From the NCBI GenBank assembly GCA_963920665.1, contig OY987270.1:744001-808000 (forward strand): a stretch of DNA of 64,000 nt. Reading direction: 5' to 3'. Under the pieces are notes generated by a model. That model was not told the DNA's origin. It worked only from the letters and a program-made list of their open reading frames with translations, and ran no database searches. A program made the position numbers and the translations under genes. The first letter of the stretch is position 1, and the number at the start of each line of letters is the position of its first letter. This DNA is from Straminergon stramineum. Taxonomy: Eukaryota; Streptophyta; Bryopsida; Hypnales; Calliergonaceae. Of this stretch, positions 47,302-59,900 are shown one piece after another.

Positions 47302-48547
47302 CTAACCCTAGAAGGAAGGGCCCATGACCACTAATTTCAAGCCTCCTTGAACATCTCTTTGATTGCTGCCATTTTGCAACTAGATATGAATGAAATTTAT
47401 TTTATTTATTTTTCAAAGATGAAGTCATATGTCCACTACAAGCCATAAAAACTATAAGTTTTTTTGGAAAAACTTGAAATTATTGTGAATCTTTTAAGAA
47501 AAAAATGAAGAAAAATTCAGATCAAATACAAGCATACTTGAAAAATCTGAAATTTTCACCATAATTGTATATTATACTCCCTCCATCCCATAATTATCTT
47601 CTTGTTGTACTTGTGTAATTGCGAGGTGGTCAAATTTTGCTTTTAATCGCTATCTAGGACCAGCAAAAGAATTGTGAATGATAGTTCTCCCTCCCTCCAT
47701 GCAATCATCAATTGAAACACAAATGAAATGATTGAAGGGGTCAATCAACAATGTTCGTTTTTATTTTTTATATCTGCATATTGCCCAATTGAAGGAGATG
47801 AAACTTTGGGAGGTGAAACAAAAGTCTACATATGATCTTCAGCCCATACAAAATGCCCATAAAATGTTGACCTCAAAGTCAACAATTAAATGGCTAGTGG
47901 TGTTTTGGAAAAATGCCCAAAAAATTCCACTTTTCAATATTCCAAAATTCCTCTTTGAAAAGGGCTTTGAAACTCAAAGTTTCTAGGATGCTAAAGATGC
48001 ACCAAAGTCTACTTACAATGCAAAATGGGGTTTTTAAATGTTATTTTTAGCCCTAATTTGGAATATTTTGGAAAGGAGGTAGTAGTGTAGAACATTATGG
48101 TATAAACCAAAGTTACCATGTCATTCTAAAATTAGAAAATCAAGAAACCATGGTTATAGGCCCTAAGTTCAAATTGCTATAAAATATAGAAATTTATGAA
48201 TTTTTCAAACTTTCCAATTGGAGTAGAAATTGTACTTGGTAAGCTTCCTTTCATTAGTTTGACTCAAATTCAGAAAATATCACTTTTATGGCTCAAATTC
48301 ACATGAAGAGAAAATAGCAAGAAATGGTCAAAATACACTACAAGGGTGATCCGTTTTTTAAACATCTTCTTCTTTTTAAAAGTCAATAACACCATAATGA
48401 GGGACTTCGCAATACTTTTCACTAAAAATGTACTCAAGTACCCTCCAAATAAAATAATTGGATGAAAAAACATTTTTTTCCATCCTATAGTCTCTAGTGA
48501 AGTCATCCATCGAACACTTAGTGTCCATAGTGTTCTTCTAGGGTTAA
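47302..48547 (+). repeat. TTAA element family 2, copy 1, with nested insertion
   Basis: From CTAACCCTAGAAGG at 47302 to CTTCTAGGGTTAA at 48547. Outside a 506-base insertion (47577-48082) it aligns with 48711-49437: GCCATTTT.CAACTA.ATATG, AAAGATGAA.TCA, GTGTAGAACAT.ATGGTATAA, GATGAAAAAACATTTTTT. No gene. Confidence 0.75.
47577..48082. mobile_element. Stowaway/mariner-like element inserted in TTAA family 2
   Basis: The left end CTCCCTCCATCCCATAATTA and the right end TTTTGGAAAGGAGGTAG are inverse; TA flanks both (47575-47576, 48083-48084). CTCCCTCC-starting ends with a TA target are typical of plant Stowaway/mariner elements (family knowledge). The related copy near 48978-48996 lacks it (GTGTATTTTGTAGTGTAGAA), an empty-site comparison. 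The frame 47732-47986 inside has no transposase motif that I recognise. Confidence 0.8.
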
Positions 48548-48710
48548 GGCCTTTAAATTTGAGTGAGTGAACCCTTAAAAGATACAACCCCCATGAACAA
48601 GGTAGTCACCAAAACTATAATTTTTGGACCAGTAGGTTCATTCTTTGTTACTATAGTGAACAATGATGTCATCCATCAACCACTTTTTGGCCTCAATGTC
48701 CTTTTAAGGG

Positions 48711-49437
48711 TTAACCCTTAAATGACAAGACTATGCCCATGGATTCAAGCTTCAGAATCCTTTTCTCTATTTGTTGCCATTTTACAACTAAATATGAATG
48801 AAATTTTGTATACTTATTTTCAAAGATGAAATCAGGTATGCCTTCTATAAGGCTAAATATTTCAGATATTTTTGTGAAAATTTGAGATTATTATGAATTT
48901 TTTAAGGAAAAAGTGAAGAAAATTGATATCAAATACAAAATATGCTCCAAAAATCTGAAATTTTTAGCAAAGGTGTATTTTGTAGTGTAGAACATCATGG
49001 TATAAACCAAAGTTATTGTATCATTCTAAAATTAAAAAATCAACAACCTAAGGGTATAGACCCAAAGTTTATATTGCAATAAAATATTGAATTTTAAATT
49101 TTTTTCCAATTTTTTAATTGGATTATAAACTAAACTTGATCAAATCATTTCAATAGTTGGCCTCAAATTAAAGGACATCATTTTCATGGCTAAAATTCAA
49201 ATCAAGAGTAAATAGAAAAAATGGCCAAAATAGACTATAAAAGTGATCCTTAGATCAATATGCATCTTCATCTTTAGAAAAATCAATAATACCATAGTGA
49301 CAATTGAAATACTGTACATTGAAGATGTGCCCAAGCAATTTTTTTTAATTGGATGAAAAAACATTTTTTTCATCTTACTATCTAAGGTGAAGTCATCTAA
49401 AGGATTAAAAACGTCCTCAACGTCCTTTAGGTGTTAA
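48711..49437 (+). repeat. TTAA element family 2, copy 2, complete
   Basis: TTAACCCTTAAATGAC at 48711 to CCTTTAGGTGTTAA at 49437, 727 bases. The starting TTAA is shared with the right end of a preceding fragment (48548-48714, ending CCTTTTAAGGGTTAA). No coding region. Confidence 0.8.
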
Positions 49438-51388
49438 CTATTGGAGGACGTTAACCATGACCAACGTATGTAGTCACCAAAATACTTTGATTATTGGAAG
49501 AATAGGTGCAATCTTTGTTCCTACAATCATCCATTGAACCTTTGAGGTCTGCAATGTCCTTATAGGATTAAGTTTTAACCCTGTAAGATTACTAGAGGAA
49601 GTCAACACTAGTAGAAAATTGGTCTATGGATACCAATGAATAGTGTTAGAATGTGGTACCCTAGGCCCACATTGGCACCAAACTAGTGTGAATATGTACT
49701 TTGGGAGTATTTTTCCTTGAATCATCATAATGGAAGTCACTTATTGTGAGATCTTGCAAAATTTTGCTAAAAAACCCTCGTTAAGCTTTTGGCACAATTC
49801 CTTGGTGTCCAAAGACCAAAAATACTAGTGCAAAAAACTACTAATTTTGCAAAGAAATTACTTCAATTAATCATATAAGGATAATTGTTCTATTTTTGAT
49901 TCAATAAGGACATTTGGGCCAAAAAGTGGCCAATGGATGACTTACAAGATTATTATAGAAATGAAGAAGCCATTTGTTGGTCTAAAAATTGAATCATTTT
50001 TACTTGACTACCTTGGTGATAGGTCTCATCCTCTTCTTTTCAAAGTTAATTAATGGGAAACTAAGAGTATAACTTTTTGAATCATGTAGTACATGAAAAA
50101 TTAACATGACACATATAGTACATGAAAAATTTGGAGCTAGTGTTTTTCTCTTAGAGATTATTCATAACATTCCAAGATGATGTACCTTCCTAATATTTGT
50201 TGTACAAAAAAAATTCTTTATGTTCATAGCACAACTATTTACAAAATCAAAATTTGGCAAATACTACAAAGTGCATGGTAAAATGAGTGAAAATGACAAA
50301 TATTGGAAAAAAATTCAACAATGTTGGACTCAAGAAGTGCCAAAATGATTATTTGTTTTGCATGAGTGTTAAAGGAAGAACTCCAACCTTTTACACATTG
50401 GCATAAATTAAAAGTCTATTTATCTAAGGTCCCACATTGCACCTCAAGAAGTGTGAGAGAGTAATGCATAGACTACATACCTTTATTAGAGGTGAGATTC
50501 TATACAAAGAGCAATCGAAAGGAGAGTGGGTTTGAAAGAGAGAAGAGGTGGCATAGAGATTTGAATTTGGATGTATTGGATTTGTATGATTATTTGTGAA
50601 GTATCTATAGGTGAGTATTTGAAAGGGATTTGTTGTTTCTCTAGTTTTCTTCTATATAATAGTATATAAGTTGAATATTTTATTGCAATGTGATTATTTT
50701 TTTTTTAGCACTTGTTTAATAGTAGCTTGTAGTAGTTTGAATGTGAATTGAAGGATGGTTTGTGTTGTGCCTTAAGCACCCACAATGATAACAATTAAAG
50801 TAGAACAATCCAACGCCATCAATCACCCACCCATTTCCACAATCTTAACAACCCTTTAGCATCATGACAATGGACTTGAGAAGAAAACATGTCAATATTT
50901 GGTTTAGCATGGGTCTACCCACACTTTACCTATTTAGTCCAAATAAACTTTGAAAAATCATAAAAAATTAATTTCTTGTCAAAATATCTACACTGAATAG
51001 TGAAATTAGGTTGCCCCTCACTAATTTTTTGACATTCAACACTAAATAAATATTTATAGTTACTATATGAGAATGAACTACTTTTGAATTTCATATCACT
51101 ATATCTAGGACTCATGAGCCTCCATAAAAACAAATGGAGATATTTTTAGAAATATTTGTTGACTTTGATGGCTTGTAAAGTAACTTTCTTGGGGTAAGGC
51201 AACCTAATTGTTAAGGCAACCTAATTTCACTATTTAGTGTAGATTCTACTTGAAGGTGGCTTCTCTCAAACTTCTCAATCTTAGAAAAATATGTGAGTTG
51301 ACAAATAGCTTCTCCAAGGTACCTAGACACCAAATCTACTTGGTAATAGGCATGTTACTTTAGTGGTTCTACCTTCCAACCAAGGGTT
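49438..51388. other. AT-rich stretch with a CACTA-like terminus
   Basis: CACTAGTAGAAAATTGGT at about 49608 resembles CACTA-type ends, and the sequence returns to AAACTAGTG near 49690. A lone TTTTAACCCTGTAAG lies near 49575. The frame 50930-51133 (minus) shows no recognisable motif. No gene is supported. Confidence 0.4.
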
Positions 51389-51963
51389 TTAACCCCTAAA
51401 TGCCCAAGGCACCAGATTTTGGTGTTTCGAAAACTTTGAAGTTAAGTAAAATCCAACCAAATTGCTATTATTAGTAGTTTATATTTTTGGACAATTCTTT
51501 TTGAAGTCTAGTTTTAGGATCAAAAAGTTGATCTAAAAAATAAAGGATTATGATTTTTCTATAGAAGATTTAGTGCAAGGATGCCCATTGCAATCTTGAC
51601 TTCTTGTAGTGTTGAGGGCTCTTGAAAATGACCCTCAAGTACACTAGATCTTGGAGGCAAAATCACATTAGAAATTCATTTAAAAAAATTGTAGAATAGA
51701 TTTTGAAAAACCGCAAATTGATTGGGGTTGTGCATGCTAGGCCCTATAACCTCATATTTTTTTAGTGACCAACTTTTTAGAGTTGTCATGTAAGTGATAT
51801 TGTTATGTTTTCTTTTCCTATGTGATCTCTAACAAGTCTAGTTTGAATTTGCACGGTTACAATTCGAAAGAAATTGGTACAACTTGTGAAAATGTTGACT
51901 TTTTGTTCAATTTAGATCAAATTTCAAGGAGCTCCAAACAGGCCTTGGGCATTTAGGGGTTAA
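51389..51963 (+). repeat. TTAA-flanked MITE, family 1, complete copy
   Basis: Bounded by TTAACCCCTAAATGCCCAAG at 51389 and its inverse ending at 51963, 575 bases. Compared with 20962-21606 it is very similar but lacks about 70 bases near the middle (after TTTTAGAGTTGTCATG). Confidence 0.92.
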
Positions 51964-52450
51964 TATCTTATTTGAGTGATTCATATTAGTTTATTTTGGA
52001 ATATACGATTCTTGCAATATGTTGATTCAATGAATTGTATTTTATGAGAATTTTTGGGGATGTTCAGCAAAGCACCTACAGTAGGTACTTTGCCATGCGT
52101 ACACATTTGCCAAATAAGCCACGTCCTTCAAGGGTTAAGGAATTCTGAGAAGCTTGGGAATATGGTCCCATATATTACAGAGATTGAAAATTCCAATGGA
52201 AAGTGTTCCCAAAATAAATAAACGATGTTCATGTAGCAATAGGCATGCACTACCAAGGCCTTTCTGAGAAAAGTGAAGTTATTACAAAAATATCTACATT
52301 TTACCAAATATCACTGTTGTATACACCCATAGCATTTGTTTAAGTTCGATCTTGAAAGCTGAGAGCAAGCAGAAGCCTCTAGTCTTCTAGGGCTAAACAT
52401 GAAAAAGATCCTACTGACCTATCCGTCCAGTACAATAATGCGTCACGCGG

Positions 52451-54193
52451 TCAATCTACTGGCACTTCGACGTGCATTTTCAGGTCAGCCTTGTCCAAAA
52501 CCTGGAAGCAAAAAAGCAGACATGAGCAACTGTTCATTGAAATATTCAACCGATCCTCATTGAAATATTCCAGCGACCAGCTCTATAAAGTTACAAACTA
52601 CAGCAAAGTTGCTACTACTCATGAAAGTTGTAGCTAAGTCATGGGAAAAGTCTGTGGGTGGAGATAGACCGTCTTAAAATCTTGTAACGTCAGAGCTGAA
52701 TCAACCGTGTATCCCGACTGTTCAAGAGCCTGACTCAAAACCGACTGCCAGGAGAACATTCAACGTTAGAAATTGCAAGGAACCTACACAGATGATCAAT
52801 GCCTTCATCACAATGCAGGTGCTGGGATACCTAAACAATATTATCGAGACAAGACAGTAAAAAAACGGTTTAAGCCTTGCACCTGACGCTGCTCATCCGT
52901 CAGGAAATTCCCTGATAGATCCCGGAGAATTTGCAACATATCGCTACTTGTCACTTTGCCATTGCCATCAGTGTCATACACCTTGAAAATGACTGCACAA
53001 ATATTTCACTCTCGTTAATTATTGAACACACAGTCTTTAGCAATCGAGGTATTCTAGACAGAAAGCAGGAATAACTAAACTCAAGTATTGGAGTTCTGCG
53101 TGAATTCAACAGTCCTTCAGATACGTGATTGAGTCACCAAAAAGAGCTTGCCTACGCTTATTCATTATACTCACTCCTACATTTTCACTGAAACAAGGTC
53201 GTCACCCATACTTTTTAAAAATTCAAGGTAAAATCTAATATCTCTTCAACCAATCAACAGCCGGTCCAAAAACAAGGATTCATGGTACTCCACTAAGCCA
53301 ATTTGAAAGAATTCAGTAATCAGTGCTCACACTACTCATACAACTCGTGCAACTCAGTACTCATATTCCTTGAATCCTGAGTCGGAATGAGGCTTAATGA
53401 CTAGGCTGAAAATCCACACAAAGAATTGTTGGATAAAGACTCACACTTCAACTTGTCATCTTTTGTAGCACGTGCGCTGAAGGCCGAAAGTAGGGCAATA
53501 AACTCCTTGAAATTTAACCCTTCCAACATCTTTAACAGCCTCTGCAAGAAAGGGATTCACCATGGATAAGCAAAAACGTCCTTCAATGCTTACAACCAAG
53601 AACAAGACAAGAAGAAATTGAGAGGGATCGCCAAATGACAATGGTTGATCAGTACCTGGCAAAGAGGATTGACGGCGAATTCAGGCACACTCATGAACTC
53701 ATCGGCAGAGATGTACCCTTTCCCAGTTCTGTCCAACTGACAGAACCGTTCATACAAGGCGATTATCTCCCGTTGCGAAACTAGCAGCACGAGACAGAGC
53801 AACATCAGCACCCTCCTTAAATTCTACCAAATACACTTGTTCTAGTTAAAGACATCCTTTAAGTCAATCCCTAGAAATAAGTTTTCAGTGATATTTCAAC
53901 GGAGAACACCCTACCCCAGACTAATTGAATCCCTAAACGCACTAATTACAACCTTACAAATTCAAACGTGCATTAAATCTTGCACCCCTCCAAAGTTTCT
54001 CCAAAGTTCTAGAAGATTCCACAATCCGTCAATTTAGGACCTCAACAAATCTCCAATCAAATGATTGAAAAACTTCCTCGAATTTCAAACGTCCTCGAAC
54101 AATGGAATGATACAAGAACTTACAAAGCATGCCGCAGTAGTTCTGCAGATCCTCCAAGTCATACTGCGAGAGGAGAGACGATGAGTTTCCCAT
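52451..54193 (-). CDS. Calcineurin B-like / CHP-type EF-hand protein
   Basis: Six exons: 54193-54124, 53780-53656, 53541-53445, 52992-52883, 52744-52670 and 52501-52451. Phases agree and the product has 175 residues. From memory this is the length and near-sequence of the Arabidopsis At3g18430 protein, a calcium-binding protein related to calcineurin B and CHP. MGNSSS fits N-myristoylation (MGxxxS). EF-hand loops: D40-E51 (DRTGKGYISADE) followed by FMSVPEFAVNPL, the conserved PEF region; and D104-D115 (DTDGNGKVTSSD), whose last position is Asp rather than Glu. The remaining two EF-hand positions look degenerate. The end is HVEVPVD. Plants lack the calcineurin A partner, so the partner is unknown. 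51964-52450 is its 3' flank with one TTAA terminus at about 52128. Confidence 0.93.
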
Positions 54194-55413
54194 CGCTGAT
54201 GTTTCACTCTGCACAAGCATTCCAACAATACCGTATCAAAATTTTGCAAACTAGATTACAATAAAGACCATAAGCGCAAAGGTCTTGAAAGAAGGAGCCT
54301 GGCTCCAAACAGGAAGGAGTCTAAGCAAAATTGCCACGAGTACTGGATGGAAAACGCTTCATATCCTGCAAAAATGATTACCTCGAGAACCCCGCTACGT
54401 TGCCTTCGTCGAGCCTTGCGCAATTTTTACAGTATTCTCGATGTGCTACACTAATTTCTAACCCCTGCTACAAAGTGAACCTCCAAATCACTGCAAGAGG
54501 GAGAGAATTTGCATGCTTTGAGAGAAAATCTTCACAAGCTTGAACTGAGTGGTCGAAATTTTTGCAGCAAGTGAATCCAAGCATTGTCCACGCACCTCGC
54601 AGTTCAGGAAATTGTAGTAGAGTGCAAAAGGAAATCTCACCAGGCAGATTTATGACCAATTCAAAGCCTAGAACGATCAACCATGCGTCCCATAACCAAA
54701 CCCTAGAATGAGCGTGAGCCACCACAGTCGAGCTTCCCCGGCTAAAACCCCATTCCTTGAGCCCCACAAATAAAATTTTCGGTCAGGCACCGAATTTTTT
54801 CCGAAGCCTGCCCAAACTTACACAATGCTTGCCACATCGACAAGACTATTAACCCCGAAAGGACAAGACCTAACACCAAGGTCCTTTGACAACGTTTTAG
54901 GGACAAGGTATTTTATTTTTTCCAGAGTTAAAGTGCTTGAATTGTCCTTGGTAATAGACCTTTGATTCATACTTTAAATTGATTTTTAATTTTTATATGA
55001 TTTTTCAACTTCATTGTTAATTTCAAATTGATTTTCAATTTTTAAAATATTGTCTACACTTTTTACTACAAGATAGTGGCAAAATGGCAAGTGTAAATGT
55101 TGCTACAACCAAAAGGCAACAAGATGTAACTAGAGTGACTATACTCTAGTATTTTCACCTCATAAAAACATCCCTACTAGTGGAAAGAGTTTTTCGATTC
55201 TCCCTCCAAGTTTGATCTTGTTTGGGATTTGATCTATAGACCATATTGACCCAAACATGTCCAACAAGCTCAACCTTCTATTCCTATCTCCTAGAATTGC
55301 TTAATTCATGTGGTATTTTAGTGACCAAAATATTTGTAAAGATTTTCTATTCAAAAATTAGATTATAGCTTGAGATAAATGCAATGCAATTAAAATTAAT
55401 TTTGTGAAGCAAT
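54194..55413. other. Intergenic between the CHP-like and STI1-like genes
   Basis: 54194-54800 is likely the promoter side of the CHP-like gene. TTAACCCCGAAAGGACAAG at 54849 is a TTAA-family terminus without an obvious nearby partner. The frames at 54331-54767 show no domains. Confidence 0.4.
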
Positions 55414-56919
55414 TTATTTTTTATTTGTTTTACATTGCTCATTTTTTGAATTACCTATCTTTTCTTCTTTATCTATACGATCTTTCATGAGTTTTCCTAA
55501 ATGATTGTAAAATGTAGTGACTTTCTTATTGTGTTTATATTTGTGCATGGCGTCTGGATTTCCAGCTATTTCTGACACTACTGCCATAATCTCAGGGTCT
55601 TCAAGGCCATTCCTTATATTAGTTGTTTCCATAACATCTTTAACAAGCTCTTGAGTTGGTTGAAGCATTTCTACAAGCCAAAAAAAGTTGAATTAAAATT
55701 AGGTTTCAATATAACAAATGAAATTTTGTATTAATAAATTCAATGATTGACAACTCAATGTCAAAACAAATATGACTATTGTTTAAGAATATGACAAATG
55801 TATCTTAAAAATTGAGGTTTTCAAGGTTTGAAGAATTTTTTTATTTAATAATAAAAATAGGAATATAATCGTTAATAAAATTTTGTCATTTCCAAAATTC
55901 ACCAAATATACAAAATTAATAAGCAAAAAATATTATGTTTGTTAGTTTTTGCAATGTTCAATTATGGCTTTTAAAGGAATCTTTCTGGTAGTTACCTCTA
56001 ACTTCTTTTTGAAGAGCAATTCGTTCTAGATTTTGTACTCTCATAAAGTCTACATAGAAAAACACATGAAAACATTGATCTTATAAGGTTTTTAAAAATG
56101 TTCTTACTAAAATAGCTCAAATTAGACATATATTGTATGTGCTTCAACATTATTATGAACATTTAATCAAAGATATTAGAAAAAGCTAAGTTTGTTTGAT
56201 TGATTGTTTAAAATTAATTTACCTGGGATGTTGTCATGTTGTTCGTTAGGCTTTACAGGTTTTATAAAAGGGATTTCTTCTCTTGTTGTTTCTTGTGATT
56301 TTAATTTTGGTTTGTTTTGTTTTGGAGTGGCATTCAAGAATCCCTTCTTAAATGGTTTTATGTGTGATTTTGATGGAAGAAGTGTCTCTTCTTTAGGTCT
56401 ATCATTTGTAATCAAAATATGTTTATTTGGCTCAATTGATACCAATGATGTCTTGTCTTGTGTACGCCTTATATTTCTTTTTTGAATGTCCTCCAAATTC
56501 TCTTGGAAGGGGTTTCCCAATGATATTGTAGAATTGATCTCTATCTACAAATATAATGAAATTGTTGTTAAATATTAGAAGCTTAGAATGTAAATGTTCT
56601 TAGGGTATTTTTTGATAAATATCTTCATGGCCACTATTAGACATATGACTTGAAGGTTTCAAGACTTAAAATGCCAAAATTTTGATACAACCAATTAACT
56701 ACCTTGATCTAATAAACTTTAAACAAAAAATAGTACTAAACAAGGTAGATTGGACAATTATATAAAATACAAACATTGATATTAAAATGATTTTTGTGAA
56801 AATTTGAAATTACCAGTAGATTGTTGACCAATATCTAAATGCATCTTTTTCAATAGATATGACATATCTTCAAGTGGAGGTGGGTTATCTGTATCCATTA
56901 CAACCTCAATAAGTTTCAT
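55414..56919 (-). CDS. STI1-like domain protein, 4 exons, 244 aa
   Basis: Exons: 56919-56814, 56540-56223, 56049-55996 and 55670-55414. Donors are G|GTAATT, G|GTAAAT and G|GTAACT, acceptors GATAG, ATGTAG and TTGTAG; each junction is phase 1, giving 244 residues. Residues 1-35 read MKLIEVVMDTDNPPPLEDMS then YLLKKMHLDIGQQ. A Lys-rich middle contains PFKKGFLNATPKQNKPK. The last third holds LEDPEIMAVVSEIAGNPDAM-HKYKHNKKVTTFYNHLGKL, which resembles the DP/STI1 repeat of Hop, Hip and Tic40 co-chaperones. The start could instead lie in an earlier exon, since CAG|TCT precedes the Met. I do not know the family; a chaperone-linked role is inference. Codon use is AT-rich like its surroundings. The first acceptor is chosen 4 bases downstream of TTGTAG because only that keeps the frame. 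Confidence 0.75.
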
Positions 56920-59900
56920 AGACTGAATTTAAAATTGCAAAAACATAATTAAAAATATATTTAAAAAAAATTGAATATGCTACTTGAACAATGCCAATAT
57001 AATTGCTATTGCTTATCTCATGGGCAATAATATACGAAACACAAGGAGTTGAATTACAATGTACCATTAACCATTTTTGTTTTGTTTATTCGTAATTGTT
57101 AAAAATTTGAACTTTGCAATGTGTATATTTCTTCAAAGTTTTAAAGTTTTTGTAGTGCACACTTCATATTTTTCTTAAATGCCTATTTGTAATTTAATGA
57201 AGGTAGTAAATGTCAAAATTTTCTTCAATGAGTGTTGTTCAAAACTAGACACAATTTTAACTTCAAAAACACTTGACTATTAAAACATACATTTCTCTTA
57301 CCAAACATCATTATATTTTTGTACAATAACCTACATAATTCAAATATATTCAGTATGTTTTTATTTGCATTTGAAACATACATCTTTTCATCTATCTCCA
57401 ACAGTTGCCAAGATTATTGTACATTCTCATAAAAAAGAAAAATGATTTTTTTCAAAAATTGAATATTCAATATTTATTAAAAAAAATTCACATTATTTAA
57501 GAAGAAGATTTTATCTTCTGAAAATAACAATAAAATGTTGCATGAAAATAATAGAATATAATACTATTAGAATCCCGAACTAAACTTTTAATCAAACATG
57601 AAGATATGAATATTTATAATTTGATTTGATGTACATAATAAATGTTTGAATTGATATATCATTATTTTTTCTAAATGAGATACAATAATCTGATCATTGC
57701 ATTCTAAGTGAAATGTTAAAACACTAATTTTTTTAAATGTATTTTGAATTGTTGACCCCTAAAGGATGAGCATGTGTTTTGGGGCAACATAGAAATTTTG
57801 GGCAAGTACATGTGACTAGAGATTTGCATATCTTATTCTGAAATTTCAATAGAAGTTAAGGACAAGGAATATCTTTCACATGCACTAAATTTCATGACAT
57901 TCGGAAATATGAGTAAAAAGTTATGGCCTAATATGTTATTTTTTCCCCTAAATGGGCAGTCTAGGCAGATCAGAAAAGATCACTTTTTTCGAAAATAAAA
58001 TTTGGAAATTAGTTAACTAGAGCTATATATACGTGGAAAGCTTTGAATCATTCCATTTTGAACAATGAGTCAAAAGTTACAAGGAGTTTTAGTTTGTAGG
58101 TAGTTATGGATTCTCTACTCTAAAAATAAACTTTGAAGTCCTTTATCTTACTCAATTTTCAATATTTTTTGAAAAATATAAAATCATAAGATGTAGATTG
58201 TTTATTATAACATTGCAACCATCGAGATTGGCATTTTTCAATTCCATAACAAAATTCCTAACAATTTTGTATTTTGAATCATTCTCTATTTTTTTCTAAT
58301 TACTATTTTTTTCCTATATGTTATAAAATTCAAAGTGATGTGAAATTTTTTAAGCATGTAGATAACTTCTCTAGGAAAATGAATCCAAAGAAGCACCACC
58401 ATTTTGGACATTTTTTTTAATAGAAAAGTGAGCTTGTGAAGTGTAGCTACCCTGTTTTTTGCAAGGCCAAAAAAATGATTTCAATGAATTTGAATGCTTA
58501 TATCTTACAATCCATGTGGTGGAAATTTCTAAAATTTTTACCACATGCTCTCAAGTTAGCATAAGTTACTACAAGATCCTACTGTTATATGTGTCAAAAA
58601 ATTTTTTTTTTCAAAAATTTGGTACTTGTACTAGAAATGGCAGTTTGGGAGCATTTTTGATGAACACATACTATCAAAGAACTTAAAAGATTAATAGACT
58701 GAAAGACATCTAAAGTGGATTTGTTGTGACATTAAAACCAGAAAATTTCTTTTCAATGAATGAGAAAATGCACAATGTTAGTTGCTTTTGTAAATTTTAG
58801 CAATGACAATAACAAAATTGTTGACCAACAAAATTGCTATGGACATAGAAATACAAATGACACAAAATTATTAAATCATAATTTTTTTAAATCACTATAT
58901 TTATTTTTTTAGAATTACATGACGCAGAATTATTAAATTATAATTTTTTTTTAAAATCACTATAATTATTTGTTTAGGATTACATAGCATATCCAAAATC
59001 TTTCAATATTGCCTTAAAAATCACATGTTTTATACTTAATCATAGAACAAAATGTGTCTACTGATTCAAAATCATCATCAATATTATATTAATTCATTTA
59101 AAATTCTCAGTGTTATACTTGTCATGTCACAAGAAGTTGCATACAAATAAGAGGAGGGTGATAAGAATGAAAGTAATTCTAAACCATTTAATTTTTAGAC
59201 TTTTAGCTAATGCCACTCGCTCATGCAACACCATTTATTCATAACATCATCATAATCTTTATTATCACGTAAATTATGGGGTGTCATAGTTCAATGATAT
59301 TAATTAGTTAGTTGACTTTGTAGATTCTTTCCACAATCATCTATATTTATATGATTTTTTGTCCAAGAATCTTATCTAAATTACTGGTAAGACCCTCATT
59401 AAAGTTTCAAATTGCATTAAGAAAATCACCTTCATTAAAAGAAATTCTTGTACAAGACTACTTTGAGGGTACATTGGTATAAATGGATCTATCATTGAAT
59501 AAAATTAGGCCCTCACAACCACAAAATAAATAAATGAACCCTCCTTGTATTTGAAAAGTGCTCTTGTGTTGAAGAATAATTTTTTAACATGTAGGGTCCC
59601 CTTCTCAACAACTAACCTCCTACTTTGTGTTTGAATGGGTCTCTTGAATGCCTAAGTTTGATGTTTGTAAATAATTTGGGATTATGATCTCTAATTTGAA
59701 TTCATTTAAAAATTATTATTAACCTATATTTAAAATGACCAAAAGGATAAAACAAAACCTTTTGGGTTTTTTTCTAGAACACAAAAAGGAAAACAAAAGG
59801 CCTATCTTACATCAATTTTTTTAATTAGACATTAGAAGATAGAAAAAAAATTTAAGAGAAAAATACTCATCTGACATGGTTTCCATTAAGAAACTATTCA

